A stretch of DNA of 38,429 bases, taken from assembly GCA_017483645.1 (NCBI GenBank), contig JAFUWD010000047.1:1-38429 (forward strand), in the 5' to 3' direction. Origin of the DNA: Muribaculaceae bacterium. Lineage in GTDB: Bacteria > Bacteroidota > Bacteroidia > Bacteroidales > Muribaculaceae. The stretch's first letter is position 1, and the number at the start of each line of letters is the position of its first letter. This document shows, in pieces, positions 1 through 7,394 of the stretch. The notes beneath the pieces were generated by a model. It did not search any database. It was given only the letters and a program-made list of their open reading frames with translations, and was not told where the DNA came from. Both the position numbers and the translations under genes were made by a program.

Positions 1-516
1 CAAACTGCTTTCGCTCAATGGCTTGGACTCTTTGCGCACAAACTTCTGTGGCACATAGTCGTTTTTCAGCCAAAGAAAGAAAGCCTTGAAGCACTCCTTA
101 TCGAACTTCCTCAGTGAGATATGGGTCTTGCGTTTTGCCTCTAAAAACTCCCTCATGCGGTCTTGGAGATACTGGGTCTGCCGAATGACAGACTTGGAAT
201 ACTCGCCACTGGCGGTTATCAGGTCAATATAGGTCTGAATCCAGCCCATGAGTTCAGGGGAATCATCGGCAGCATCCTCACGGGCAACAGTCTGATGCCC
301 TTTCTCTGGGATGGTCTCAGGGTGAAGAATCCGCTCGGCTCGTATCTGGTGCGCACGTTTCAGCGTTTCCTCGTTCGCCGCCTTGGTCTGTTCGTCAACC
401 TCTGGCAGCAGGTAGAGGGAAAGGAACTCGAACTTGCGCTTGCCATTGTCATAGATGTCAAGATACAGGCTCTTGTTGTCGTTTTCGAGGTCTTTCTGTC
501 TGAGTGTGATGGTCAT
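1..516 (-). CDS. Tyrosine recombinase, N-terminal part (runs off the window)
   Basis: The frame opens with ATG at 516-514 and stays open for 172 codons to the left edge. The N-terminus (MTITLRQKDL, then KSLYLDIYDNGKRKFEFLSLYLLP around residues 16-39 with the usual strand-turn-strand pattern) matches the arm-type DNA-binding domain seen in the neighbouring recombinase. It is followed by a helical SAM-like core-binding segment (about residues 85-170). The catalytic C-terminal domain with the R-H-R-H-Y residues is not in the window. It starts 29 bp after the stop of the recombinase at 546-1718, so the two are probably co-transcribed and act as a tandem recombinase pair for the inner element. Function as a recombinase is a family inference from the N-terminal half only. 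Confidence 0.75.
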   Translation of the reverse strand, partial: MTITLRQKDLENDNKSLYLDIYDNGKRKFEFLSLYLLPEVDEQTKAANEETLKRAHQIRAERILHPETIPEKGHQTVAREDAADDSPELMGWIQTYIDLITASGEYSKSVIRQTQYLQDRMREFLEAKRKTHISLRKFDKECFKAFFLWLKNDYVPQKFVRKESKPLSESSL

Positions 517-545
517 AACACTTGTTTTATTTCAGTGGATGGTGA

Positions 546-1718
546 TTACTTGAACATTCCATCAATGAGGTTGATGGCTTCCTCCTTCTTCTTATCCACG
601 ATTTTAGCGTAGATTTCAGTGGTCTGGAGGTTGGTGTGTCCCATCAGTTTACTGGTGGTATAGAGGTCTGCGCCAAGTGTCAGCATCATTGTGCCGAAGG
701 TGTGGCGGCTGCAATGGAATGAGATATGCTTGTCGATACCAGCATCCTTAGCCCATTTGCGGAGTGCCCTGCCTATAACGGTCTGGGTGGTGGGTATGTC
801 AAAGAAGGGAATCTCTCTTCCCTTTGGTTTGGGCATCCACCGTTTTGCCTCTTCCGAAAGTGGGATGATAACTGGCTTCTCCGTCTTCTGCATTTCCATG
901 TCGATATACTCGCCTTGTCCGTCAGGAGTCTTGAAGATGTGCATCGGGGCGAGCCTGTACATGTCGCTCAGGCGAAGCCCTGTGAAGCAAGCGAATATGA
1001 ACGCTTGCTTTACCTCTGGGCGGTAACTGTCGGTTGCCATGAGTTTACGCAGTTCCTCGATGGTCAGATACTCCTTCGTGCCGTCCTTGGGCTGGATGCG
1101 TTCCTTGGCATCAAGTTCCTTCATTGGATTGCTCCTGAGAATGCCTTGGCGCACGGCATTATTGAGGGTAGTAGAGAACATTCCGAGGTAGCGGCTTGCC
1201 GTGTTCTCGCTGATGGGTCTTGGCTTGATGTGGATGCAGTGGGAGTTCGGGAAGGTGCGGAGAAACTTCACATAGCCTCGGCAGAAGTCGGCATCGACAT
1301 CTTCAAGAGTGACAAAACCCTTCTTGGTCTCATCCAGATACTTCTCGATGGTGTTGAGCATTTCGACACGACAGTGAAGGGTTGACTTCTTCGTGCCAAC
1401 GCCACCTTCACAGTACTTCTTAATCCATGCTGTCAGGAGCATTGAACCTTGCTTAACGGTGTCCCACTCTTGGATGCCGTGACCACGGAGAGCCATGATG
1501 CGCTCTGCCTTGATGCGTTCTGCAACTGCCATCGTCTTTTTGTTCTGCTCCTTGCAAAGTGGATTGACCTCTGGAACGAGATAGAGCTTCAGATACTCAT
1601 ACTTTCTCACTCCCTTCCAGTAGATGTCAAGATAGATGCTCTTGTTACCATCTGCGAGAGACTTCAACCGAATCTTAATCGGCTCTTTCAGCTTGACTTG
1701 TTTTCTTGGTCTGCCCAT
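546..1718 (-). CDS. Tyrosine recombinase / integrase (390 aa)
   Basis: This is a full-length phage-type site-specific recombinase. An arm-binding domain (about residues 10-60, KSIYLDIYWKGVRKYEYLKL) is followed by a SAM-like core-binding domain (about 90-200) and a catalytic domain. Visible catalytic residues are Arg in FTGLRLSDMYRL, the HCSRHTF box, the His of GHTN, and the nucleophilic Tyr (about residue 370) in TTEIYAKI. The likely role is strand exchange for integration and excision of the inner element. A -7-like box (1856-1863) lies about 140 bp upstream. The protein is paralogous to the integrase at 8713-9879, sharing the same N-terminal motif and C-terminal IYAK region, but the two differ along much of their length. 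The ATG start at 1718 follows directly from the MGRPRK N-terminus typical of the family. Confidence 0.93.
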   Translation of the reverse strand: MGRPRKQVKLKEPIKIRLKSLADGNKSIYLDIYWKGVRKYEYLKLYLVPEVNPLCKEQNKKTMAVAERIKAERIMALRGHGIQEWDTVKQGSMLLTAWIKKYCEGGVGTKKSTLHCRVEMLNTIEKYLDETKKGFVTLEDVDADFCRGYVKFLRTFPNSHCIHIKPRPISENTASRYLGMFSTTLNNAVRQGILRSNPMKELDAKERIQPKDGTKEYLTIEELRKLMATDSYRPEVKQAFIFACFTGLRLSDMYRLAPMHIFKTPDGQGEYIDMEMQKTEKPVIIPLSEEAKRWMPKPKGREIPFFDIPTTQTVIGRALRKWAKDAGIDKHISFHCSRHTFGTMMLTLGADLYTTSKLMGHTNLQTTEIYAKIVDKKKEEAINLIDGMFK

Positions 1719-1855
1719 AATCTATGACGTTTATTATTATGTATTCTGTTCTTTCGGACTTGACGCTTACTTGTTTCAGGCTTCAGGGAGGGTGAACCTT
1801 GTCACATGATGATAAGTCCTTTCTTTACCCTTCATTCTGCCCTTGATTTGTGATG

Positions 1856-1863
1856 CAAATATA
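1856..1863 (-). promoter_or_regulatory. Candidate -7 box for the tandem recombinases
   Basis: The minus strand reads TATATTTG, an exact TAnnTTTG match, about 138 nt before the ATG at 1718. No well-spaced TTG -33 element is present; the nearest CAA on the plus strand gives a 25-bp spacer. The leader in between (1719-1855) contains no other gene that I can see. Confidence 0.45.
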
Positions 1864-1884
1864 AGAAAATCAATCCATATATGA

Positions 1885-1909
1885 GAAACAAATCAGAAAC
1901 AAGAAACAA
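1885..1909. repeat. Three GAAACAA direct repeats at the element border
   Basis: GAAACAA occurs at 1885-1891, 1896-1902 and 1903-1909, between the integrase promoter and the junction with the truncated tra gene. Clustered short direct repeats next to an integrase gene could be arm-type integrase or excisionase sites. This is inference; the run is also simply A-rich. Confidence 0.4.
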
Positions 1910-1913
1910 AGAT

Positions 1914-2321
1914 TTATATCTTTTTAAGGGTCATTTTGGCAAGAATCGGAAAAGTGAAAAAACCGCATAAGTAATTGAGTGATAACGAGTTTACTTTCAT
2001 TTGTTTTCTTGTGCTTTCTCGCCACTTTTGAAGGACTAAGATGTTCTTGACATCCTGCTCCTCATTGTTCATGGCGATGTACACGCTGATGGCACCAACC
2101 ACGGCAACGACACCAGCGATGGCGTAACAGAGCTTGTCCACATAGGGAACGTACTTGGCAATCTCCTCCGTTACGGTGGAGAGAGCACTGGTTCCTGCGG
2201 TGTAGTCACCGGCTGAGTTCTGGGCGAAGGTGGCGACAGTGCCACAGAGAAGCATCAACGCGAGCGTCTTCATGCGGCTGGCAGTGAAGATGTTCTTTGC
2301 TAACTGTTTGATTTTCTTCAT
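1914..2321 (-). pseudogene. Truncated TraE-like (DUF4134) conjugation protein
   Basis: The N-terminal 93 residues look like a normal DUF4134/TraE protein of Bacteroides conjugation systems. They comprise an export-type N-terminus ending near AQ, a segment TAGTSALSTVTEEIAKYVPY, a hydrophobic helix (about 64-83) and the MNNEEQDVK loop. From about residue 93 (near 2042) the expected second helix and the phylum-typical FFGY end are missing. They are replaced by a charged tail with no similarity to the family, which runs to a stop just inside the integrase promoter region. The simplest reading is that insertion of the inner element cut the gene. It lies 123 bp after an intact paralogue (2445-2798). 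The ATG at 2321 is the only sensible start. Confidence 0.75.
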
Positions 2322-2444
2322 TTCTTTCTTGTTTTACAGATTTTTAATTTGTTACACACGATATATTCTCGTCTGGCCAGTTGAGATTCCGTTATCCTGA
2401 ATTGTTTTCCTTTTGTCTGTTATCCTGTTGGTATCGTGTACATT

Positions 2445-2798
2445 TTATATGATGTTGTAGCCGAAGAAGGCGGGAAAGAGGATGAACGCGCCAATCATGA
2501 AGAGGCATGCGCCTAAGAGCATGAGGATGGACTTGGTGATGTCGCCCTCGCCCGTGGTCATCTTGAAATAGATCTGCAAGGCACCGATAATGGCGATGAT
2601 GGCAGCGATGGCATAAGAGAGATAGACTACATAGAGCATCATCGTGACCGTGTAGTCGTGGGCGTTGGCCAAGGCATCCGCTCCCCAGCTGTAGTCCACA
2701 CCACCGCACTTGGCAGCGGCAAGCTGTGGCTGGAGGAGTAGGATGCAGGCCATGAACACCCCAAAATACAACCTATGACACAAACAAAGTTTTTTCAT
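2445..2798 (-). CDS. TraE-like conjugation protein (DUF4134, 117 aa)
   Basis: This is a small inner-membrane protein. It has an N-terminal signal-like helix (about residues 8-28), then GGVDYSWGADALANAHDYT, then two hydrophobic helices (about 52-76 and 88-108) separated by the FKMTTGEGDITKS loop, and it ends in FPAFFGYN. This matches DUF4134, the TraE family of the Bacteroides conjugation apparatus, thought to be a mating-pore inner-membrane component. Its ATG overlaps the stop of the upstream gene by 4 bp, indicating translational coupling. A second, truncated copy follows at 1914-2321, so this operon once carried two TraE paralogues in a row. Confidence 0.85.
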   Translation of the reverse strand: MKKLCLCHRLYFGVFMACILLLQPQLAAAKCGGVDYSWGADALANAHDYTVTMMLYVVYLSYAIAAIIAIIGALQIYFKMTTGEGDITKSILMLLGACLFMIGAFILFPAFFGYNII

Positions 2799-3244
2799 GC
2801 GTTAGTTCTCGTTTGGAAGATTTTCGGACCACCGGGCTTCTGGTTGATGAGCATGTCAACAAAGGGTTCCGGCTCTACGGCTCCCGTGCTGTCCACCTCT
2901 ACGTCTGGGAGTATTCCGGCAATGTCTGCACATACTTCCGTTGCAGCCCTCATCTCGTTCTTCACCTTCTCCTGATACCTTTCGGCATCCTCCTCATTGT
3001 CTATAAAGGTAAGGCCGGAGTTGCTGGAATCGTCATCCTGACCGTCGCCGATACGGAATCCGTCACCGCTCTCCGATACCGTAGTGGGTTTCTCTGCGTC
3101 GGTATTCATCTGACTTACGTCGATTTCTTCTTCCTTTGCCTCGGGAGCATCCTTCTTACCATATACATCCTGCGTGATGATGACAGAATAGTATATGGCA
3201 TAGAGTACCGTGACTACTAAAACGAATATGGCAAATGCACTCAT
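2795..3244 (-). CDS. Membrane-anchored protein of the conjugation operon
   Basis: I do not recognise the family. The start is taken at 3244 (MSAFAIFVLVVTVLYAIYYS) rather than the open ATG at 3349, because the extra 35 residues are low-complexity Phe/Lys-rich and overlap the upstream promoter-like region. The protein has a single N-terminal transmembrane helix (about residues 2-22) followed by an acidic, apparently disordered region rich in Asp, Glu and Ser. A short ordered stretch near the end includes MRAATEVCADIAGILPDVE, and a Pro/Gly-rich tail follows. It is the first gene of the conjugation operon and overlaps the TraE-like gene by 4 bp, so a role in the mating apparatus is likely from context only. 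Confidence 0.7.
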   Translation of the reverse strand: MSAFAIFVLVVTVLYAIYYSVIITQDVYGKKDAPEAKEEEIDVSQMNTDAEKPTTVSESGDGFRIGDGQDDDSSNSGLTFIDNEEDAERYQEKVKNEMRAATEVCADIAGILPDVEVDSTGAVEPEPFVDMLINQKPGGPKIFQTRTNA

Positions 3245-3285
3245 TTTGATACTTGGTTTTGTGTTCAACTTCACTTTTGCGAGTG

Positions 3286-3293
3286 CAAAGGAA
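3286..3293 (-). promoter_or_regulatory. Weak -7 box for the tra operon
   Basis: The minus strand reads TTCCTTTG, one mismatch from TAnnTTTG, 41 nt before the proposed ATG at 3244. The sequence behind it is very A/T-rich, but no TTG at the usual distance is visible. Confidence 0.35.
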
Positions 3294-3418
3294 TATATTT
3301 TATTTTGCTGAAAACTTGAAAAAAAGAAGAAACAATCGAATATTAACAAGTGTTGAACTTTGAGTATTAAATCAAAGAAAATATCATACTCGTTTTTGCT
3401 TTATGACACAAAAACAAG

Positions 3419-3450
3419 AAAAGGGAAGCCTCGTGGTGAAGCCTCCCTTT
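3419..3450 (-). terminator. Rho-independent terminator after the primase gene
   Basis: On the minus strand, AAAGGGAGGCTTC pairs with GAGGCTTCCCTTT around a 5-nt loop (13 pairs with G-T wobbles). It is followed by a T-rich stretch (plus strand AAAACAAGAA at 3411-3420). It lies 43 bp after the primase stop at 3493 and separates the primase operon from the tra operon. Confidence 0.8.
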
Positions 3451-3492
3451 GAGAATAGCAGTTGTTTTACAACTTAGAAAAGAAGATATAGT

Positions 3493-4377
3493 CTAATGAT
3501 TCACAAGATAATCGTTCAAGTCATTGTATGGAGTGTATCTGTGGGATTCGTCAACAACGATGTCACCCAGAGCGTTCCTCATTGTCTCAAACGTCCTCCT
3601 TCCTCCATCGTCATTGTCAAGGTAGGAATGTACGGCTTGGTAGGACTGTAGTTCTGTCAATGCCTTGTCAAGACAGTTGATGGAGTTCAGGATGATGCAA
3701 TCACAAGGGTAGGGAATACAAAGACTGCCGTTGTCGGCTGTTAGCAGCATCTGGTATGAAAGGAAGTCCATGAAGCCCTCAAAGACGGCAACATGCTCCT
3801 GGATGCCGTCGTTGCTCTGTCTGATGACGGTGATGTCCTTATGTCCTATACATCCTTTATAATAAGGATTCCTGATTTCGTGACCGCCCAGCCTGTTGCG
3901 GAAGGCGATGCCGAAATAGTGTTTGCCTCGCAGGTCGTAATGCACCTCGCAGCAATAGACTCTGCTGAGGTGTATGTCTATCTTCCGCTTCATGATATAA
4001 GATAGGAGTGCTTGATTGGCGAGAGAATAGAACTTGATGTTCCGCATCTGGCACTCGTCCTGTCGTATGGGCAGGGCACTTCTGGGCTGATGGACGATAC
4101 TGCTACCGATATGCGACTTCCGTCCAAGCACCGCCAGTGCTTCGCTTGCCGTCCTGACATGGTAAAGTTCCATAACGAGGTCGAGGATGTCGCCGCCCTT
4201 GCCAAGGCCGTAGTCGTACCATTCATTCCTGAGTGAGTCCACCTTGAAGGACGGCGTGTCCTCTGAGCGTATCGGCGACAGATACCAGTGACTGTTGCCC
4301 TTGTTCTTCACCGGCTTGTAACCTTCCCTTTCGAGAAACTCCCCAAGGTCGATGAGTTTGGCTTGTGAGATATTCAT
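3493..4377 (-). CDS. Toprim-domain DNA primase of the mobile element
   Basis: This 294-residue protein has the two halves of a DnaG-type element primase. The N-terminal CHC2-like domain (about residues 20-70) keeps the DTPSFKVD and GKGGDILDL signatures but lacks the Cys/His zinc ligands: the expected positions read SPIRSED and WYDYGLG. The C-terminal Toprim domain contains the acidic FEGFMD motif (about 199-204) and DNDDGG (254-259), which would bind the catalytic metal. It probably primes DNA synthesis on the transferred or replicating element. It is the last gene of an operon behind the RepA-like ATPase (51 bp apart) and ends in the terminator at 3419-3450. Zinc-less CHC2 domains are common in Bacteroidales element primases, so this is not evidence of decay. 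Confidence 0.88.
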   Translation of the reverse strand: MNISQAKLIDLGEFLEREGYKPVKNKGNSHWYLSPIRSEDTPSFKVDSLRNEWYDYGLGKGGDILDLVMELYHVRTASEALAVLGRKSHIGSSIVHQPRSALPIRQDECQMRNIKFYSLANQALLSYIMKRKIDIHLSRVYCCEVHYDLRGKHYFGIAFRNRLGGHEIRNPYYKGCIGHKDITVIRQSNDGIQEHVAVFEGFMDFLSYQMLLTADNGSLCIPYPCDCIILNSINCLDKALTELQSYQAVHSYLDNDDGGRRTFETMRNALGDIVVDESHRYTPYNDLNDYLVNH

Positions 4378-4428
4378 AACGTGTTACTTGTAGTATGCCA
4401 GTACTTATATATAAACACCCAAACTAAA

Positions 4429-5532
4429 CTAAACCGATTTCTGAGCCGACATATCGTCATCCGCACTGGTCTCTGTCTTCTTAGGAACATATTGGTACGC
4501 TTTATCGACCTTCAGCACAAGACCCATCTCCATGAGATAGCGTAGCAGGCTGATGATGGTATTGCGCCCCCGTGAGTACCCTATGTTGGAGTAACCATCG
4601 GTCAGCACGTTCAGCATCTTGGAGTAGCCCAGCGGCAGGTTGTCGCCAATGGCACTCTCAATGGCCTCACGGTGCTGCTCCTCCGTCAGACGGGAGAAGT
4701 GCATCTTCTTGTCCCGCTTCGAAAGCTCCGCCTTGTAGCCTTCCACGATGCCGGGCAGTCCGTTGTTGTCGATGCGGAACGCAAAGGGGGCAAACTCCTT
4801 GTCGCGGATAAACATGGCCTTCACCTCGCTCATGCTGTTGTCATCGATGTTCTTGGTAATCTGGAGTACCGTCTCGGCCTTGTTGTTCAATTCTGAACCA
4901 ATATGTCCACGGGTGTTGTCATCGCCCTTGTTCAGGTGGAGGACGGTATGGATGTGCAGGTCATAGTAGCTTGACCAGCGCATGAGGTCGTTGATGATGT
5001 CGAGAGCCTCACTGGGGTTGTTGATGTCGCGCAGGAGGTCACGCACGCCGTCAATGACTACCAGTCCGTACTGCGATTCGCTGCGCAAGGCCAGCGAAAT
5101 GATGTCTCGCCGCTGTTCCGGGGTGTATTCACGCAGGACAAAGAAGTCGATGAGACGGCTCTCCTTATCCAACGGCAAGCCTGCCAACTGTAGGATGCGC
5201 TCCAGTACCTTGTGGCAATGGTACTTGCTCTGCTCGGTGTCAATGTAGAGTATCTTCCGCTTGTCCTTGGGCAGGTTGGCCTTGTAGCCGAGTATCTCCT
5301 TACCCGATATGGCGGCGGCCACGATGGCAGATACGTTGAATGTCTTCTTGCTCTTGGGTTTGCCCACGGATGCGCTAAAGTTGCCGAGCGTGGCTATCGT
5401 CGCACCTCCGCAGGTGATGATTTCCGGGGGAAAGGCGTATTCCTCCGTGATTTTCAGCTTGATGTGCTTCAGTAGCTGATTGAAAGTTTTCTGGTCAATC
5501 CTCTGATTGCCCAATGTGGTAATGTCCATCAT
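4429..5532 (-). CDS. RepA-like AAA ATPase (AAA_25 type)
   Basis: This 367-residue RecA-fold ATPase is like the hexameric RepA-type helicases of mobilizable elements. Its P-loop (about residues 50-64) reads VGKPKSKKTF, an atypical Walker A with Lys where Gly is usual before KT. Walker B is YGLVVIDGVRDLL (about 155-167), and a HLNKGDDNTRGHIGSELNNK segment follows where the sensor residues are expected. The C-terminal third (about 285-345) looks like a small winged-helix region. Together with the primase just downstream it would form the replication module of the element. The stop of the upstream HTH gene overlaps this start (two consecutive ATG codons at 5532 and 5529), indicating coupling. Either ATG could be used. 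Confidence 0.85.
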   Translation of the reverse strand: MMDITTLGNQRIDQKTFNQLLKHIKLKITEEYAFPPEIITCGGATIATLGNFSASVGKPKSKKTFNVSAIVAAAISGKEILGYKANLPKDKRKILYIDTEQSKYHCHKVLERILQLAGLPLDKESRLIDFFVLREYTPEQRRDIISLALRSESQYGLVVIDGVRDLLRDINNPSEALDIINDLMRWSSYYDLHIHTVLHLNKGDDNTRGHIGSELNNKAETVLQITKNIDDNSMSEVKAMFIRDKEFAPFAFRIDNNGLPGIVEGYKAELSKRDKKMHFSRLTEEQHREAIESAIGDNLPLGYSKMLNVLTDGYSNIGYSRGRNTIISLLRYLMEMGLVLKVDKAYQYVPKKTETSADDDMSAQKSV

Positions 5533-6017
5533 TGTCTTTTCTGGTTTTTAATGGGGTTCATGCGTCCTTTGCCTAATATGCTCATCTGTGTCATGGCATA
5601 TTCCTCAATCTCGTCCTGTGACAGGATCTTGTTCTTTGCTATCCAACGGTTCAGGTCATCGCGGTGGATGAAGATGGTCTTGCCGTTGGGCTTGTAGATG
5701 GGCAGCTCATGCTTGCTCGTTAGCTTGTAGATGAGACTTGAAGAGAGATTGAGGTAGTCGGCAGCCTCGTTTACCGTCAGGTACTCTTTGAGGATATACA
5801 TCTTCTTCTCGATGAACGCCAGATGTGCGGCCAGTTCCTTGATGGTGCCGAAACGGCGCAGGTAGAACTCCAGGTTATTCATCTTCTTGATGGCATCTTC
5901 TATGTCATCGGTCTGTTCCAGCACTTTCCTTGCGGCTTCGAGCCTGTCGAGGAGGTCGAGTACCTTTCGGTCGTCAAACTGGCTGGCCAGTGTCTGCTGT
6001 GGGTTTGTCGTTGTCAT
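5529..6017 (-). CDS. Excisionase-like helix-turn-helix protein (162 aa)
   Basis: This is a DNA-binding protein with a MerR/HTH_17-type fold at about residues 79-126 (LTVNEAADYLNLSSSLIYKL, then the wing NGKTIFIHRDDLNRWI). It is preceded by an N-terminal coiled-coil-like stretch (about 15-75) and followed by a basic tail ending in KNQKRQ. Such proteins act as recombination directionality factors or regulators on Bacteroidales elements. It overlaps the upstream HTH gene by 44 bp and the downstream ATPase by 3-4 bp, so all belong to one operon. Confidence 0.85.
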   Translation of the reverse strand: MTTTNPQQTLASQFDDRKVLDLLDRLEAARKVLEQTDDIEDAIKKMNNLEFYLRRFGTIKELAAHLAFIEKKMYILKEYLTVNEAADYLNLSSSLIYKLTSKHELPIYKPNGKTIFIHRDDLNRWIAKNKILSQDEIEEYAMTQMSILGKGRMNPIKNQKRQ

Positions 6018-6390
6018 TGCAAATTGTTGTTTCGTTAAAGTATCTGTTTCTCAGAAGCCAGTCGTCAAGCTCGCAACGGTCGAAGTAAACGAGTTTGCCT
6101 GTCGGTTTGTAGTAGGGAATCCTGCCTGTGCTGGTGAGTTTGTAGAGGTGGGAATCGGTGATGCCCATGTACTCACACGCCTCACGGGCCGTCAGGACAG
6201 TCTTGGCCGCACTGTAGAAACGGTCAACATGCTCGATAGAGAGCAGCTTCGGGTTGATGCTGTCCAGCTTCTCCTCGATGCTGTGAAGCCTCTTGGGAAT
6301 GTCCGAGTCGGCCAGTTCTGTAAGCCGCTGGTCGATGGCAGCTATCATGCCGAGAAGGTTGCTTGTTACGGGAATTGTTCTTCTGCCCAT
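5974..6390 (-). CDS. Excisionase-like helix-turn-helix protein (138 aa)
   Basis: The same fold as the next gene is present: HTH_17 at about residues 66-113 (LTAREACEYMGITDSHLYKL, wing TGKLVYFDRCELDDWL) behind a helical N-terminus. It is the first gene of the operon HTH, HTH, RepA-like ATPase, primase. A -7 box and a long dyad lie directly upstream (6428-6469), suggesting that one of the two HTH proteins regulates the operon. The paired HTH genes with related architecture look like an ancient duplication. Function as a recombination directionality factor is inferred from family and position. Confidence 0.85.
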   Translation of the reverse strand: MGRRTIPVTSNLLGMIAAIDQRLTELADSDIPKRLHSIEEKLDSINPKLLSIEHVDRFYSAAKTVLTAREACEYMGITDSHLYKLTSTGRIPYYKPTGKLVYFDRCELDDWLLRNRYFNETTICNDNDKPTADTGQPV

Positions 6391-6427
6391 TTGCTGTTTC
6401 TTTTATTATGTGATACATATAGAGGAA

Positions 6428-6469
6428 GCCCTCCGTTACCTTGTGAACCGGTTACGGAGGGCAAAGTTA
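6428..6469 (-). promoter_or_regulatory. Promoter with overlapping 13-bp dyad upstream of the HTH operon
   Basis: The minus strand has TAACTTTG (6469-6462), an exact -7 match. Directly after it come arms at 6450-6462 and 6428-6440 (GCCCTCCGTTACC type, 12 of 13 positions paired, 9-nt spacer). The dyad starts in the last base of the -7 box and covers the expected transcription start. It could be an operator or a 5'-leader hairpin; no T-run follows, so a terminator is unlikely. No clear -33 TTG is seen. Confidence 0.55.
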
Positions 6470-6539
6470 CTGTGTATTCACAGAGTGGGGAAGAGAGAAG
6501 CGAGATTGTCGCTCCCGTTATCTCGGTTGCTCTCTCGGT

Positions 6540-7334
6540 CTATCTTGGCAGTTGCTTGTCGGACTTGCCGTTTTCTTGATATTTCAAGCTCACAGACCTG
6601 ACGGCATTCTCGATGATACGCGCCTCAGAGGTCGGCTCATTCTCATTGACCTGATACAAGGCTGAGGAAAGAGCCTTTGACGTGATGCTTCCACGACCCG
6701 TGGAACTGTCAATGCAGCGCATCCGGGCGAGAGCGTTCTGCCAATGCTCTGTAATGAAGCCATAGAGGAAGAGCTGGTAGAAGAAATAGGCGACAAGCCT
6801 ATTGTTGAGTGAACGGAGCGGAACGTCCAACTTGCCTTGCAAAAGAGAAAGGAGGTTGGTGGCGGTAACTCCGTCACGGAATACATGAGCATCGTTGCAG
6901 GCACGGGCAAGGATGTCGCAGTCTTCAAGGGTCAGGCATGAGCAAAGGCTTACAGGAAATCCAGTGTCACCTTTCTGACCATGTGCCTGATTGACTGCCG
7001 ATGGGAGAGTAGTGTTGAACAGATGCAGCATTTGACGGAAGTCATTATCGCTGCGTTCAGCCTTGGAGAAGAATTGCTCTGCAAGGTCACGTCTGTTCAG
7101 CAGCAGTGATTTCAGAATGTGGAAGTTTTTCTGATGCTCGTTCCTGCTCGTGGCATCTACGGCATCGTGGAACTCGTGGCTGAAAACAAAATCCTCAGCG
7201 AAACGCTGGTAGAGTTTGTCTTGGTTGACAACTTCGACCTGATAGAGGTCGCTTGCTTCACGGAGCAGTTCGAGCAAACCCGACTCACTGCTCAATGGTG
7301 CAGTCAGATGGTCTGACCACAACCGGCTCTCCAA
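6540..7334 (-). CDS. Unrecognised protein of the element, apparent +1 frameshift near its start
   Basis: I do not recognise this family. The open frame gives about 264 residues, mostly helical, with no membrane segment or catalytic motif I can name. It has no ATG near its 5' end; the first possible start is TTG at 7334. A good ATG at 7365 in the next frame gives MRKEKFSFSLFGEPVVV and stops after IEQ (TGA at about 7287). Slipping one base at that stop joins the two frames into a smooth protein (IEQ then ESGLLELL). So either the gene carries a frameshift or a programmed +1 shift, or it starts at TTG. A -7 box lies at 7515-7522. It sits between the integrase group and the HTH operon. Confidence 0.6.
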   Translation of the reverse strand: MESRLWSDHLTAPLSSESGLLELLREASDLYQVEVVNQDKLYQRFAEDFVFSHEFHDAVDATSRNEHQKNFHILKSLLLNRRDLAEQFFSKAERSDNDFRQMLHLFNTTLPSAVNQAHGQKGDTGFPVSLCSCLTLEDCDILARACNDAHVFRDGVTATNLLSLLQGKLDVPLRSLNNRLVAYFFYQLFLYGFITEHWQNALARMRCIDSSTGRGSITSKALSSALYQVNENEPTSEARIIENAVRSVSLKYQENGKSDKQLPR

Positions 7335-7394
7335 AAAGAGAGAAGGAGAATTTTTCTTTTCTCATTTTTGTTGATATTAAAAATTGAACAATAC

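Larger units (their letters stand above)
1..2042 (-). mobile_element. Inner integrative element, integrase end (partial)
   Basis: Two minus-strand tyrosine recombinase genes (546-1718 and 1-516) sit at this end and read leftward out of the window. The right boundary is placed near 2042 because the traE-like reading frame (1914-2321) follows its family up to there and then turns into unrelated sequence. The rest of the element, including the other end, lies beyond position 1. The boundary is inferred from the loss of protein similarity; no target-site duplication could be seen. Confidence 0.55.

Noticed and set aside
2356-2439. Operator or transposon ends formed by ACACGATA / TATCGTGT
   Set aside because: The 8-bp inverted repeat is 68 bp apart, does not extend, and no gene or promoter lies in a fitting position; probably chance.
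3244-3349. Longer start for the membrane protein of the tra operon
   Set aside because: The additional residues are Phe- and Lys-rich low complexity and overlap the promoter-like box; the ATG at 3244 directly precedes a proper membrane helix.
3493-4377. Decayed primase because the zinc-finger cysteines are missing
   Set aside because: The Toprim acidic residues and the rest of the domain are intact, and zinc-less CHC2 domains are usual in Bacteroidales element primases.
6491-6535. Terminator after the 6540-7334 gene
   Set aside because: The AGAGAG / CTCTCT arms pair imperfectly and no T-run follows on the minus strand.
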